A stretch of 64,000 bases of DNA from an uncultured Clostridia bacterium (GTDB lineage Bacteria > Bacillota > Clostridia > Christensenellales > CAG-138): assembly GCA_934633985.1 (NCBI GenBank), contig CAKTYU010000005.1:62001-126000 (forward strand). The letters run 5' to 3'. A model generated the notes under the pieces. That model was not told the origin of the DNA. It saw only the letters and a program-made list of their open reading frames with translations, and made no database searches. The first letter of the stretch is position 1. Each line of letters opens with the position of its first letter. The position numbers and the translations under genes are program-made. Shown here one piece after another: positions 40,565 through 50,151 of the stretch.

Positions 40565-42508
40565 TTATACGTCCAGATCCACTACCAGCCTGCTGTTCTG
40601 CTCTATGAACTCCCGGCGGGGGTCAACCTTGTCGCCCATCAGCGTAGAGAATATCTCGTCCGCCCGTATGGCGTCCTCAAGGTGTACCTGATACATCATG
40701 CGGTTGTCCGGGTCCATGGTGGTCTCCCAAAGCTGATCCGGGTTCATCTCGCCCAGGCCCTTATAGCGGTTGATAAGCGGCTTGGGGTCTCGCCCTATCT
40801 CGGAGAGTATCTTATTGAGCTCCCCGTCGTCGTAGGCATACCATATATTCTTGCCCCTTGTGATCCTGTAAAGGGGGGGCTGGGCGGCGTATATGTGCCC
40901 GTGCTCTATCAGAGGCCGCATGTGCCTGTAAAAGAAGGTGAGCAGCAGTATCCTTATGTGGGCGCCGTCCACGTCCGCATCAGTCATGCACACTATCTTG
41001 TGGTAGCGGAGCTTGCTCTCGTCAAACTCGGTGTCTATGCCTGTGCCGAAGGCGGTTATCATGGAGCGTATCTCGTTGTTGGCCAGCATCTTGTCGAGGC
41101 GGGTCTTTTCCACGTTGAGTATCTTGCCCCGCAAGGGCAGTATGGCCTGAAACTCCGGGTTGCGCCCCATCTTGGCGGAGCCGCCTGCGGAGTCCCCCTC
41201 CACTAAGAATATCTCGCACTTCTCCGGCTCGCTGCTGTTGCAGTCCGCGAGCTTTCCGGGCAGGGGTATGTTCTCGAGGCCGGTCTTTTTGCGGGTGAGG
41301 TCCCTGGCCCTCCTTGCGGCCTCCCGCGCCCTGGATGCGGTTATGCACTTGTCGATTATCAGCTTTGCGGTCTGGGGGTGCTCCTCGAGGTAAAAGCCCA
41401 GCCCGTTGCCCACCACGCCGTCCACCAGCGCCTTCATGTAGGCGTTGCCCAGCTTGGTCTTGGTCTGCCCCTCGAACTGGGGCTCGGTGAGCTTTACGCT
41501 CACTATGGCGGTGAGGCCCTCCCGCACGTCGTCGCCGGAGAGGTTGGGGTCGCTGTCCTTCAGGAGCCTGTATTTCCTGGCATAGTCGTTTATGCCGCGG
41601 GCAAGGGCGCTGCGGAAGCCCTGAAGGTGGGTCCCGCCCTCCGCCGTGTTTATGTTGTTGGCGAAGGAGAACACGCTCTCGTTGTAGTCGGTGTTGTACT
41701 GCATGGCCACCTCCACGGAGGCCACCTGCTGCTTTGCGGGCTCGTCCCGCCTGCCCTCGAAGTACATCACGTCCTCGTGCAGCACGTCCTTATTCTTGTT
41801 CAAGTGCTCCACGAAGGAGATTATGCCCCCCTCATAGCAGTATTTCTTGCTCTGGACGGGGTCTGTGCGCTCATCTGTTACGGTTATGGCCACGCCCTTG
41901 TTCAAAAAGGCCAGCTCCCTCATGCGCCCCCGCAGCGCGTCGTAGTTATAGTCCAGGGTGTCGAATATCCTGTCGTTTGCAAGGAAGGTTATGGTGGTGC
42001 CGGAGCCGGCGTCGCCGCTGTATGCGCCCACCTGCTCCACCCCCGTCACCGGGTCGCCCTCGACGTATTCCTGGCGGTACACCACGCCGTCCCGCCGCAC
42101 CTCGGCGGTAAGCCTGCTTGAAAGGGCGTTCACCACGGAAAGGCCCACGCCGTGCAGGCCGCCGGACACCTTATAGCCGCTGCCGCCGAACTTGCCCCCC
42201 GCGTGCAGCACGGTGAGCGCCACCTCCAGCGCGGATTTATGCATCTTCTCGTGGTAGCCCACGGGTATGCCGCGGCCGTTATCCCTTACGGATACCGAGT
42301 TGTCCGGGTGTATGGTCACCTCGATATGGGTGCAGTAGCCCCCCATGGCCTCGTCTATGGCGTTATCCACCAGCTCCTTTACGAGATGGTGCAGCCCCCG
42401 CACGTCGGTGGAGCCTATGTACATGCCGGGGCGGCGCTTTACCGCCTCCAGCCCCTCCAGCACCTGTATTTCGTTTGCGTTGTAGCTTTCGTGGTTGTTG
42501 TGTTCCAT
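40565..42508 (-). CDS. gyrB: DNA gyrase subunit B
   Basis: A 647-residue ATPase subunit of gyrase: GHKL motifs ('ELVDNAIDEAMGGY', 'DNGRGIPVG', 'LHGVGLSVVNALS') and the TOPRIM metal site ('EIFLVEGDSAGGSAKMGR' and 'MTDADVDGAHI'). It ends 'NSRLVVDLDV'. It supplies ATP energy for supercoiling with GyrA. It follows recF with a 48-base gap; the small gene often seen there in other Firmicutes (remB/DUF370) is absent. Confidence 0.96.
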   Translation of the reverse strand: MEHNNHESYNANEIQVLEGLEAVKRRPGMYIGSTDVRGLHHLVKELVDNAIDEAMGGYCTHIEVTIHPDNSVSVRDNGRGIPVGYHEKMHKSALEVALTVLHAGGKFGGSGYKVSGGLHGVGLSVVNALSSRLTAEVRRDGVVYRQEYVEGDPVTGVEQVGAYSGDAGSGTTITFLANDRIFDTLDYNYDALRGRMRELAFLNKGVAITVTDERTDPVQSKKYCYEGGIISFVEHLNKNKDVLHEDVMYFEGRRDEPAKQQVASVEVAMQYNTDYNESVFSFANNINTAEGGTHLQGFRSALARGINDYARKYRLLKDSDPNLSGDDVREGLTAIVSVKLTEPQFEGQTKTKLGNAYMKALVDGVVGNGLGFYLEEHPQTAKLIIDKCITASRAREAARRARDLTRKKTGLENIPLPGKLADCNSSEPEKCEIFLVEGDSAGGSAKMGRNPEFQAILPLRGKILNVEKTRLDKMLANNEIRSMITAFGTGIDTEFDESKLRYHKIVCMTDADVDGAHIRILLLTFFYRHMRPLIEHGHIYAAQPPLYRITRGKNIWYAYDDGELNKILSEIGRDPKPLINRYKGLGEMNPDQLWETTMDPDNRMMYQVHLEDAIRADEIFSTLMGDKVDPRREFIEQNSRLVVDLDV

Positions 42509-42556
42509 TCTCGACTTCCTTCTTTAAATATCTTTAAAATATCCTCTGCGTTTTTT

Positions 42557-43660
42557 TCATCCCTGCTCCGGCAGCAGCTCGCCGCCCCTGCAGCGGAATA
42601 CCCTCATATTGCCCAGCCCCGCCCGCTTTAAACCCTCGAGGCTGGTGCAGGTCAGAAAGCACTGGCATTCCCTCATGCTCTCCATCAGCAGCTGCTGCCT
42701 GCCCTCGTCCAGCTCCGAGAGCACGTCGTCCAATATCAGCACCGGCGCTTCCTCCCTTAGCTCCCTTATGAGGGCAAGCTCCGATAGCTTTAAGGAAAGC
42801 GCCGCCGTGCGCTTCTGCCCCTGGGAGCCGAAGGTGCGCACGTCTATGCCGGAAAGGGCTATGCCTATATCGTCCCGGTGAGGGCCCCGCGTGGTGAAGC
42901 CCCGGCGCATATCCTCCGCCCTGCTCTTTTCCAGCGCCCTCAGCATTTCGCCGCCTATCCCCTCCGGGGAATCCGGGTCTATGTCCGGCTGGTAGGCCAC
43001 CTCGAGGCTTTCCCTGCCCGCCGTTATGCCCCTGTGCAGGTCGTAGGCTATGGTGGAGAGGCCGTCTATGAACTCGCACCTGTCCATGACTATATCCTCG
43101 CAGAGCGAGGCGAGCTGCTCGTCCCACGCCTCCAGCATACCGGGGGGTATCCTGTCCGGCTCCTTCAGCAGGGCGTTGCGCTGCTTTAGCGCCGAGTTAT
43201 ACCTTTGCAGGCTGTAATAGTAGGCGGGGTGGGTCTGGGAAAGCTCCATATCCATAAAGCGCCGCCGCTCCGCCGGCCCCTCCTTTACTATGGAGAGATC
43301 CTCCGGCGCGAACATGACGACATTCAAAAGCCCCATTAGCTCGCCTGAGCGGGAGGCCATCTGCCGGTCTATGAATATTTTTTTGCGCTCGCCGTCACGC
43401 AGCTTTATCTCGATGAGGTGGCTTCCGGTGCCGTTGGTGAGCTCCGCCCCCACGTACCCTCCGGCGCAGCCCCGCATGATAAGCTCCCCGTCCCGGGAGG
43501 TCCTGTGGGAGCGGCCGAAGGCGCAAAGAAAAACCGCCTCCACGCTGTTGGTCTTTCCCTCCGCGTTGTCCCCCACTATGGCGTTTATGCCGGGGCCGGG
43601 GCGCAGATCGAGCGCGGCATAGCTGCGGTACTGGTTTAAGCGCAAGCGGTTGATTTCCAT
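42557..43660 (-). CDS. recF: DNA replication and repair protein RecF
   Basis: A 367-residue SMC-like ATPase that helps load RecA at gapped DNA. 'INAIVGDNAEGKTNSVEAVFL' contains the Walker A site (GDNAEGKT), and 'LSGIDVRTFGSQGQKRTAALSLKLSEL' and 'LILDDVLSELDEGRQQLLM' the signature and Walker B. The start is taken as ATG 43660, which matches the usual RecF N-terminus 'INRLRLNQYRSY'; an upstream TTG frame to 43684 has no better support. It is divergent from dnaN instead of following it. Confidence 0.93.
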   Translation of the reverse strand: MEINRLRLNQYRSYAALDLRPGPGINAIVGDNAEGKTNSVEAVFLCAFGRSHRTSRDGELIMRGCAGGYVGAELTNGTGSHLIEIKLRDGERKKIFIDRQMASRSGELMGLLNVVMFAPEDLSIVKEGPAERRRFMDMELSQTHPAYYYSLQRYNSALKQRNALLKEPDRIPPGMLEAWDEQLASLCEDIVMDRCEFIDGLSTIAYDLHRGITAGRESLEVAYQPDIDPDSPEGIGGEMLRALEKSRAEDMRRGFTTRGPHRDDIGIALSGIDVRTFGSQGQKRTAALSLKLSELALIRELREEAPVLILDDVLSELDEGRQQLLMESMRECQCFLTCTSLEGLKRAGLGNMRVFRCRGGELLPEQG

Positions 43661-43724
43661 CTTTTCTGCTCGCCCGTAATACAAAATTTTACCTGCTTAT
43701 TTTAACATAAAATCCTGGATTTTT

Positions 43725-43856
43725 CAATGCTTATTATTATAATAAGAAGAAAGCATTGCAAAAAGTGAATAAATATACGCAAACTGCATAATGGGGGCGC
43801 CATAAAAATATTTGCGCCGCCGCGGAAATATAGTATAATAAAGCAATAAGGCACTT
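43725..43856. promoter_or_regulatory. recF/dnaN divergent regulatory region
   Basis: A nested inverted repeat (CAATGCTT...AAGCATTG, 43725-43758, enclosing CTTATTA/TAATAAG) could extrude as a cruciform and lies just upstream of recF. For dnaN, TTTGCG and TATAAT (about 43813-43841) are spaced by 17 bases. No clear DnaA box is seen here. Confidence 0.5.
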
Positions 43857-43900
43857 CACAGGTGACATCATATAACCTATCATTCCAAGGAGGGACGAAT

Positions 43901-45007
43901 ATGCGCTTTACAGTCGATACGGCCGAGCTTAACGCCGCCGTCGCCACGGTCTCAAAGGCGCTGGGGGTAAAGTCCTCGGTGGGCATATTGGAGGGCATAT
44001 ATGCCGAGGCCATAGGCGATACGCTGCTGCTTAAGTGTACCGACCTTTCGCTCCAGATAGAGGCCACGCTCAACGTGAACATTCAAAAGGACGGGGCCTG
44101 CGTGCTGCCGGGGCGGCTCTTTTCAGAGCTGGTGCGGCGGCTGCCCGCGGAGGAGACGCTGCTCTCCGTGGACAAGAGCACGCTGCTCATAGAGAGCGGC
44201 AGGGCCACCACCACCATGCAGGTGGAGAACGCCAAGGAGTACATCTCCATGCCGGAGATAAGCCGGGAGTTCTCCATCGCCATATCCAAGGCGGCCCTTA
44301 AGAACATGGTGCGCCAGTGCATATTCGCCACGGCGCAGGACGATTCCAAGCCCATACTGCGGGGCGTGCTTATAGAGTTAGAGGAGGGGCGCATGAGCAT
44401 GGTGGCGCTGGACGGCTACCGCCTTGCCATGCGCACAGAGCCTGTATCCGTCTCCGGCGAGGCAAGGTGCGTGGTCATACCCGCCCGCGGCCTTTTAGAG
44501 ATAAGCCGCATACTGGACGACAGCGACGAGATGATAAGCATGGTGTTCTCCGCCACGCACGTGATGATAGACATGGGTCACACCCGCATAATCACCCGGC
44601 TCATGGACGGCGATTTCATACGCTACCGCCAGATACTGCCCCAGGGCTGCACCACCCACGTCCGGGTCAACCGCACGGAGCTGCTGGACAGCATTGAGAG
44701 GGTGTCGCTCATGGCCCGCGAGAGCAAGAAGAACCACGTCAAGTTCTCCTTTGAGGATGGGCAGGTGACTATCACCGCCAACAGCGAGATAGGCGCCAGC
44801 AAGGAGATAGTCGCCATAGACCGCATGGGCAGCGATATAGACATCGCCTTCAACGCCAGGTATTTCAGCGACGTGCTGAAGGCGCTGGACGACGAGTACG
44901 TGTGCCTTGACATGAACACCAACATAAGCCCCTGCGTGGTCAAGCCCGAAACCGGCGACGAATATTACTACCTCATACTCCCCGTAAGGCTGTTCGCCGG
45001 GAATTGA
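43901..45007 (+). CDS. dnaN: DNA polymerase III beta clamp
   Basis: A 368-residue sliding clamp with three clamp domains. It begins 'MRFTVDTAELNAAVATVSKAL' and contains 'PILRGVLIE' and 'VALDGYRLAM', ending with 'YYYLILPVRLF', the family's hydrophobic C-terminus. The shorter start ATG 43901 is chosen because 'aaggagg' precedes it and the family begins there. Unusually, it is isolated on the + strand, divergent from recF and about 8.5 kb from dnaA; in most Firmicutes dnaN directly follows dnaA. Confidence 0.95.
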   Translation: MRFTVDTAELNAAVATVSKALGVKSSVGILEGIYAEAIGDTLLLKCTDLSLQIEATLNVNIQKDGACVLPGRLFSELVRRLPAEETLLSVDKSTLLIESGRATTTMQVENAKEYISMPEISREFSIAISKAALKNMVRQCIFATAQDDSKPILRGVLIELEEGRMSMVALDGYRLAMRTEPVSVSGEARCVVIPARGLLEISRILDDSDEMISMVFSATHVMIDMGHTRIITRLMDGDFIRYRQILPQGCTTHVRVNRTELLDSIERVSLMARESKKNHVKFSFEDGQVTITANSEIGASKEIVAIDRMGSDIDIAFNARYFSDVLKALDDEYVCLDMNTNISPCVVKPETGDEYYYLILPVRLFAGN

Positions 45008-45028
45008 CGCTTTATTCCTTCTTTCCCT

Positions 45029-45092
45029 CTTCTTTCTCTTTTCTTTTCAGGAGAAAAGAAAAGCAGAAAGAAGCAAAGAGAAAAGAAAAGCC
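45029..45092 (+). repeat. Polypyrimidine/polypurine repeat, copy A (after dnaN)
   Basis: A pyrimidine tract (CTTCTTTCTCTTTTCTTTTC), a short turn, then a purine tract that pairs with it, then a second purine tract repeating GAGAAAAGAAAAG. It starts 22 bases after the dnaN stop. The same element follows mnmE, dnaA and rlmH. It can form a long hairpin or, as a purine/pyrimidine mirror, possibly a triplex. Confidence 0.85.
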
Positions 45093-45155
45093 CAATAATA
45101 GATAATAGAAACCTACAAACGAGAACAGCAGCAGACAATAGAAAACGGCAATTTT

Positions 45156-45179
45156 AAAGGAACGGAAAACCGTTCCTTT
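45156..45179. terminator. Terminator between dnaN and noc
   Basis: AAAGGAACGG with CCGTTCCTTT, loop AAAA, between convergent genes; T-rich on both strands. Confidence 0.85.
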
Positions 45180-45221
45180 TGTATGTCGAAAAGGCTGCTT
45201 TCAGCCGCTTGTCAGGCACTT

Positions 45222-46058
45222 TTAGCTTTCGCTTGTCACCTTTATGTGTATATCCACCCCGTTTTGCAGGTCCTCCTGCTCCACCTCCACGTTCATGCCG
45301 GATTCCCGAAGCACCGCGATGGCCGAGTTTACCGTGTTCATAAACAGCCGGTAGTCCCGCACCTGCCGTATTATGGCTGGGCGGGGGGCGGCGCCGGGGC
45401 GCTTTTCGTCGTACATTTTATCCAGCGTCTTTTCCACCAGCCTTTCGGTGTCCTTTACCGACAGGCTCTTTTCCGCGCTGCGCTTTATGACCGCCAGCTG
45501 CGCCTCCTCGTCCTTCAGCTTCAGCAGCGCCCGGGCGTGGCGCTCGGAAAGGCCGTTTTCCCGCAGGGCCGCCACCACCTCCGGGGAAAGGCGCAGAAGG
45601 CGCAGCTTATTGGCGATGGAGGACTGGCTCTTGCCCAGCCGCCCCGCAAGCTCCTCCTGCGTCAGGCTGTAATTGTTCAGCAGCGCGTAATAGCACTGCG
45701 CCTCCTCCATGTAGTTCAGGTCCTCCCTTTGGAGGTTTTCAATGAGCGCTACCATGGCGGAGGATTCCTCCTGCATGGAGTCCTCCACTATGCAGGTCAC
45801 GGTCTTCATGCCCAGCGACCTGCAGGCCCGCAGGCGGCGCTCCCCCGCCACCAGCTCATAGCCGGAGCCGCTGCTCCTCACCACCAGCGGCTGGATCAGC
45901 CCTACCTGGCTTATGCTCTGGGCAAGCTCGGCTATGGTCTCGTCGTCGAATGTCACCCTGGGCTGGTTGGGGTTAGGGACTATTTTTTCAACGGGTATTT
46001 CCAGCAGCTTGCGCTGGCTTTCCACAGTACGCGGACGAAGTGTAAATTCAAAGGACAT
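45222..46058 (-). CDS. noc: Nucleoid occlusion/ParB-like protein Noc
   Basis: A 278-residue ParB-family protein: CTP/ParB box 'LVAGERRLRACRSLG', 'ALIENLQREDLNYMEEA' and helix-turn-helix 'TQEELAGRLGKSQSSIANKLRLL'. 'QSSIANKLRLL' and 'LSERHARALLKLKD' are closer to Noc than to Spo0J, and the position next to rsmG is Noc's. Noc binds DNA and prevents septum formation over the nucleoid. Start ATG 46058 follows 'ggagagc'. No parA/soj gene is nearby, so chromosome segregation genes must lie elsewhere, if present. Confidence 0.85.
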   Translation of the reverse strand: MSFEFTLRPRTVESQRKLLEIPVEKIVPNPNQPRVTFDDETIAELAQSISQVGLIQPLVVRSSGSGYELVAGERRLRACRSLGMKTVTCIVEDSMQEESSAMVALIENLQREDLNYMEEAQCYYALLNNYSLTQEELAGRLGKSQSSIANKLRLLRLSPEVVAALRENGLSERHARALLKLKDEEAQLAVIKRSAEKSLSVKDTERLVEKTLDKMYDEKRPGAAPRPAIIRQVRDYRLFMNTVNSAIAVLRESGMNVEVEQEDLQNGVDIHIKVTSES

Positions 46059-46119
46059 TATGCGCTCTCCTGATAAATTTGTTTTTTCTAAAACGGCCGC
46101 CGGCCATTTTCGCGAAAGC

Positions 46120-46809
46120 CTATAACGGCTTTTTGTCAACGGTTCCCGCCTTGCGGGGGTAGGCCCTGGGGGTGGGCCTGCGCTTGGTGAGTATTATCAC
46201 CCGGCGCTCCCCCCATTCCGCCGGATACTCCCTTATCTCGCCGGTGCAGCACAAAAGCTCCAGCGCCCTTTCGGCCTCCTTCAGCTCCTCGGCGGCCTGG
46301 GGGCCTTTATACATGAGCGACCTGCCGCCCACCTTTACGAACGGCACGGTGTATTCGGCAAGGGGGGACACACGGGCTACCGCCCTTGATACGGCTATAT
46401 CGAATTTCTCCCTAAGGGCTGGGTTCCTGCCCCCGTCCTCCGCCCGGGCGTGTATGCAGTCCGCATTTATATCCAGCTCTTTGCACACCTCCCTGAGGAA
46501 GCCTATGCGCTTGTTGAGGGAGTCCAGAAGCGTCACCTTAACGTCCGGCCTTGCTATGGCTATGGGCAGCCCGGGGAAGCCCGCGCCGGTGCCCACGTCT
46601 ATAAGGCTTGCCCCCTCCGGAATAAGCTCCAGCGGCAGCAGGCTGTCCCCGAAGTGCTTTTTAAGCGCCTCATCCTCGCCGGTTATGGCGGTGAGGTTCA
46701 TGCGGCTGTTCCAGTCTATGAGCATTTCATAATAGCGGCATAGCTTTTCCGCCTGCGCCTCGGTAAGCCCCGCTGCCGGCATGGCCTTTATTACGGTCTG
46801 TATATCCAT
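46120..46809 (-). CDS. rsmG: 16S rRNA 7-methylguanosine methyltransferase
   Basis: A 229-residue SAM-dependent methyltransferase (RsmG/GidB) that modifies G527 of 16S rRNA. Motif I is 'LIDVGTGAGFPGLPIAIA', with 'VTLLDSLNKRIGFL' and 'AEDGGR' after it. It begins one base before the mnmG stop codon ends, so it is co-transcribed with mnmG. Loss is known in other bacteria to give low-level streptomycin resistance. Length and order match the common mnmG-rsmG-noc layout. Confidence 0.95.
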   Translation of the reverse strand: MDIQTVIKAMPAAGLTEAQAEKLCRYYEMLIDWNSRMNLTAITGEDEALKKHFGDSLLPLELIPEGASLIDVGTGAGFPGLPIAIARPDVKVTLLDSLNKRIGFLREVCKELDINADCIHARAEDGGRNPALREKFDIAVSRAVARVSPLAEYTVPFVKVGGRSLMYKGPQAAEELKEAERALELLCCTGEIREYPAEWGERRVIILTKRRPTPRAYPRKAGTVDKKPL

Positions 46810-48681
46810 CTATTTTCCCTCCAAGAGCTTTAGCTGTATGAGAAGCACGCCTATATCCGCCGGGGATACCCCGCTTATGCGGCCGGCCTGGCCTATGCTT
46901 CTGGGGCGTATGGCGGCGAGCTTCTGCCTTGCCTCCAGCCGCAGCCCCTCCATGCGGGCGAAGTCCACCCCCTCGGGTATTAGCATGTCCTCCTGCTGCC
47001 TGAGCCGCTCCACCTGCTGCTTCTGCTTTTCTATGTAGCCCTCGTAGTGGGCGGAGATCTCCACCTGCTCCCGGGCCTCCTCTGAAATATCCGGAAGGGC
47101 GGCTGCCCGCATAAGCTCGGTATAGCTTATGCCCTCCCGCCGCAGCACGTCCATGAGCCTTGCGCCGCTTTTGAGGCCGCCCCCGTCCTTTTGGGCGAGC
47201 AGCTCAAGAAGCCCCTCCCCGGGCCGCGCCGGCCTGCTCAGCGCGTCCATGGCCCTTTGTATGTCCCTTTCCTTTTCCATCAGCCTTGCGTAGCGCTCCT
47301 CGGATATAAGCCCCGTCCGCCGTGCCTTTTCCGTTAGCCGCAGGTCGGCGTTGTCCTGCCTTAGCAGCAGCCGGTATTCAGCGCGGGAGGTCATCATCCT
47401 GTAAGGCTCGTTGGTGCCCTTTGTGGCGAGGTCGTCCGCCAGTACGCCAATATATGCTTCCCCGCGGGAAAGTATGAAGGGCTCCTCGCCCTTTAAGTAA
47501 AGGGCGCAGTTTATTCCGGCGTATATGCCCTGGGCGGCGGCCTCCTCATAGCCGGAGCTGCCGTTTATCTGCCCCGCAAAGTACAGCCCCGGTATGGCCT
47601 TGCTGCCCAAGGTTATATCCAGCGTATTCGGGTCTATGCAGTCGTACTCTATGGCGTAGCCCGCCCGCATTATTTCCGAGCGCTCCAGGCCGGGTATGGT
47701 GCGCAGCATTTCCACCTGAACGTCGTAGGGAAGGCTGGTGCTCATGCCCTGCACGTACATCTCGTCCGTGGAAAGCCCCTCCGGCTCTATGAACAGCTGA
47801 TGCCTGTCCTTATCCGCGAACCGCTTTATCTTGTCCTCTATGCTGGGGCAGTACCTCGTCCCCGTGCCGGTCACAAGGCCGGAGTACATGCTGCTCCTGT
47901 GGATATTGTTCAGTATTATCTCGTGGGTGCGGGGGTTGGTGTAGGTGAGGTAGCAGGGCTCCTGGGGCCCTTCGCCCCTGCCGCTCAAAAATGAAAAGCG
48001 GGGCGAGGGTACGTCCCCGTGCTGGGGCTCCATTTTATCGATATCCACGCTGCGCCGGTTTACCCTTGGGGGGGTGCCGGTCTTGAAGCGGCGCAGCTCA
48101 AAGCCTATTTCCTCAAGGCTCGCAGACAGTGCGTTTGAGCGGAGCATTCCCGAGGGCCCCGCCTCCGAAACGTAGTCGCCTATGAGTATGCGGCTTTTAA
48201 GGTATACCCCCGTTGCCGCCACTATGCCCCGGCAGCGGTACTCTATGCCGCCCCCCGCTATTATGCCGGACACCCGCCCGTTTTGCAGCAGTATGCGCTC
48301 ACATTCGCCCATCCTGAGATCCAGCAGCGGCTCCCGCTCCAGCGCCCGCTTCATGCGCTCGTGGTACCGGCGCTTGTCCATCTGGGCCCGCAGCGAGTGG
48401 ACGGCGGGGCCCTTGCCGGTGTTGAGCATCCTTATCTGTATGAAGGTATCGTCCGCCGCCGCGCCCATCTCGCCCCCCAGCGCGTCTATCTCCCGCACCA
48501 GATGCCCCTTGGAGGTGCCGCCTATTGCCGGGTTGCAGGCCATGAGGGCCACGCTGTCCAGGTTCATGGTAAGGCAGAGGGTCTTTAAGCCCATGCGGGC
48601 GCAGGCCAACGCCGCCTCGCAGCCCGCATGGCCCGCCCCCAGCACCGCCACGTCGTATATACCGCCCAAATATGTGTTCAT
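46810..48681 (-). CDS. mnmG: tRNA uridine-5-carboxymethylaminomethyl modification enzyme MnmG
   Basis: A 623-residue FAD enzyme (GidA) with 'VAVLGAGHAGCEAALACARMG' (dinucleotide site), 'CNPAIGGTSKGHLVREIDALGG' and the C-terminal 'SRAEYRLLLRQDNADLRLT' tRNA region. With MnmE it modifies the wobble uridine of several tRNAs. Start ATG 48681 is chosen because 'agaggt' is correctly placed for it; the TTG six bases upstream is too close. It is divergent from mnmE, whereas these two usually share a strand. Confidence 0.95.
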   Translation of the reverse strand: MNTYLGGIYDVAVLGAGHAGCEAALACARMGLKTLCLTMNLDSVALMACNPAIGGTSKGHLVREIDALGGEMGAAADDTFIQIRMLNTGKGPAVHSLRAQMDKRRYHERMKRALEREPLLDLRMGECERILLQNGRVSGIIAGGGIEYRCRGIVAATGVYLKSRILIGDYVSEAGPSGMLRSNALSASLEEIGFELRRFKTGTPPRVNRRSVDIDKMEPQHGDVPSPRFSFLSGRGEGPQEPCYLTYTNPRTHEIILNNIHRSSMYSGLVTGTGTRYCPSIEDKIKRFADKDRHQLFIEPEGLSTDEMYVQGMSTSLPYDVQVEMLRTIPGLERSEIMRAGYAIEYDCIDPNTLDITLGSKAIPGLYFAGQINGSSGYEEAAAQGIYAGINCALYLKGEEPFILSRGEAYIGVLADDLATKGTNEPYRMMTSRAEYRLLLRQDNADLRLTEKARRTGLISEERYARLMEKERDIQRAMDALSRPARPGEGLLELLAQKDGGGLKSGARLMDVLRREGISYTELMRAAALPDISEEAREQVEISAHYEGYIEKQKQQVERLRQQEDMLIPEGVDFARMEGLRLEARQKLAAIRPRSIGQAGRISGVSPADIGVLLIQLKLLEGK

Positions 48682-48736
48682 TCGCAAATTACCTCTTGTT
48701 TTCTTCCGTGGTATATTATAGCAGAAAAACCGCGTG

Positions 48737-48774
48737 CGGGAAATATTTTTATTTCCCGATGTTTATAGTATAAT
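48737..48774. promoter_or_regulatory. mnmG/mnmE divergent region with inverted repeat
   Basis: CGGGAAAT (48737-48744) and ATTTCCCG (48751-48758) form an 8-bp inverted repeat just before a -10 TATAAT for mnmE (48769-48774). The halves ATTTCCC/GGGAAAT resemble a Noc-binding sequence (ATTTCCCGGGAAAT) in reversed order and with a spacer, so a Noc link is only a guess. Confidence 0.5.
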
Positions 48775-48816
48775 ATACTTATTATTCTGCAAAGCATATT
48801 AGGAGAGGATCGAATT

Positions 48817-50133
48817 ATGGCGGACACGGTTTACGCCCTTTCCACGCCGGTGGGCGGGGCGATAGCGGTCATACGCATCAGCGGGCCGGACACGCTCCCG
48901 GCCCTTCGCGCGGTATTTTCCGGCGAGATAAGGCACAGGTACGTGGCCCACGGCAGCATCACCGGGGCGGACGGCGCGCCATTGGACGACGCCATGGCGG
49001 TATATTTCCGCGGCCCCAACAGCTACACCGGCGAGGACATGGCGGAGCTTTACATCCACGGCGGCTATGCGGTATCCAAGGGGGTGCTGTCCCGGCTTTC
49101 CGAGCTTCCCCTCCGCCCCGCGGGGCCGGGGGAGTTCACCCGGCGGGCATTTATGAACGGCAAGCTGGACCTTGCCCGCTCCGAGGCGGTGATGGACTTG
49201 GTGAACGCCTCCTCCAGCCGCTCTGCGGCCTCCGCCTTAGAGCAGCTTCAGGGCGCCCTTTCCCTTCGCATCAAGGCGGTGGAGGAGGCGCTGCTGGACC
49301 TGCTCTCCGGCATAGACGCGGCGATAGACTACCCGGAGGAATTAGAGGAGGACGTATTCTCCGCACTGCCCGCCTCCATAGCCGCCGCCAAGGCGGAGGT
49401 GGATTCCCTCATATCCGGCGGCATGGCCTCACGCATGGTGCGGGAGGGGGCGCGCATAGCCATACTGGGCAGGCCCAACGCGGGCAAGAGCTCGCTTTTC
49501 AACGCCATGCTGGGGGAGGAGCGGGCCATAGTCACACCGGAGGAGGGCACCACCCGGGACATACTGGAGGGGACGCTGCTTATAAACGGCATAGCCGCCC
49601 GGCTTTTCGACACGGCGGGCCTGCGGGAGGCGGACTCCGCCGCGGAAAGCATAGGCATATCCCGGGCGCGGGAGATAGTGGATAAGGCGGATCTTCTGCT
49701 CGTCGCCATTGACGGCGGCGGCGAGGCGACGGACGAGGAGCGGCGGCTGCTCTCTTCCCCCGGACGAAAGCTGGCGGTAATATGCAAAAGCGACCTTTCG
49801 GACGGGGCCGCCGCCTTTGCCCTTGCAGGGGAGTACGGCGTGGAGGCCATAGGCGTAAGCGCTGTCACCGGCGAGGGGGTAGGGGCGCTCATAGACCGCA
49901 TAGCGGAGCTCATAGCGCCGGAGTGCGAGAGCGCCCTCGTCACCAACAGCCGCCACATAGCGGCGCTGCGGGAGTGCGCCGGGGCGCTTTCCGCCGCCCT
50001 TCAGGCAGCAGAGCCGGACTGCATAGCCACAGACCTTCGTTCAGCCCTCCTCGCCCTGGGCGAGATCACCGGCAGCGCCGTGGACGCCGAGGTGGTGGAC
50101 AGGATATTCTCCCGCTTCTGCGTGGGGAAGTGA
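48817..50133 (+). CDS. mnmE: tRNA modification GTPase MnmE
   Basis: A 438-residue GTPase (TrmE/ThdF). The N-terminal formyl-folate-binding part begins 'DTVYALSTPVGGAIAVIRISG'. The GTPase domain has G1 'GRPNAGKSSLFNAML', G2 'EGTTRDILEG', G3 'DTAGLRE' and G4-like 'CKSDLSDG'. It ends with the family's C-terminal cysteine motif 'FCVGK'. It works with MnmG on tRNA wobble uridines. It is the only + strand gene between noc and dnaA, and is followed by the polypyrimidine repeat and a terminator. Confidence 0.94.
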   Translation: MADTVYALSTPVGGAIAVIRISGPDTLPALRAVFSGEIRHRYVAHGSITGADGAPLDDAMAVYFRGPNSYTGEDMAELYIHGGYAVSKGVLSRLSELPLRPAGPGEFTRRAFMNGKLDLARSEAVMDLVNASSSRSAASALEQLQGALSLRIKAVEEALLDLLSGIDAAIDYPEELEEDVFSALPASIAAAKAEVDSLISGGMASRMVREGARIAILGRPNAGKSSLFNAMLGEERAIVTPEEGTTRDILEGTLLINGIAARLFDTAGLREADSAAESIGISRAREIVDKADLLLVAIDGGGEATDEERRLLSSPGRKLAVICKSDLSDGAAAFALAGEYGVEAIGVSAVTGEGVGALIDRIAELIAPECESALVTNSRHIAALRECAGALSAALQAAEPDCIATDLRSALLALGEITGSAVDAEVVDRIFSRFCVGK

Positions 50134-50151
50134 CGGTAATTTTATTTGCTT

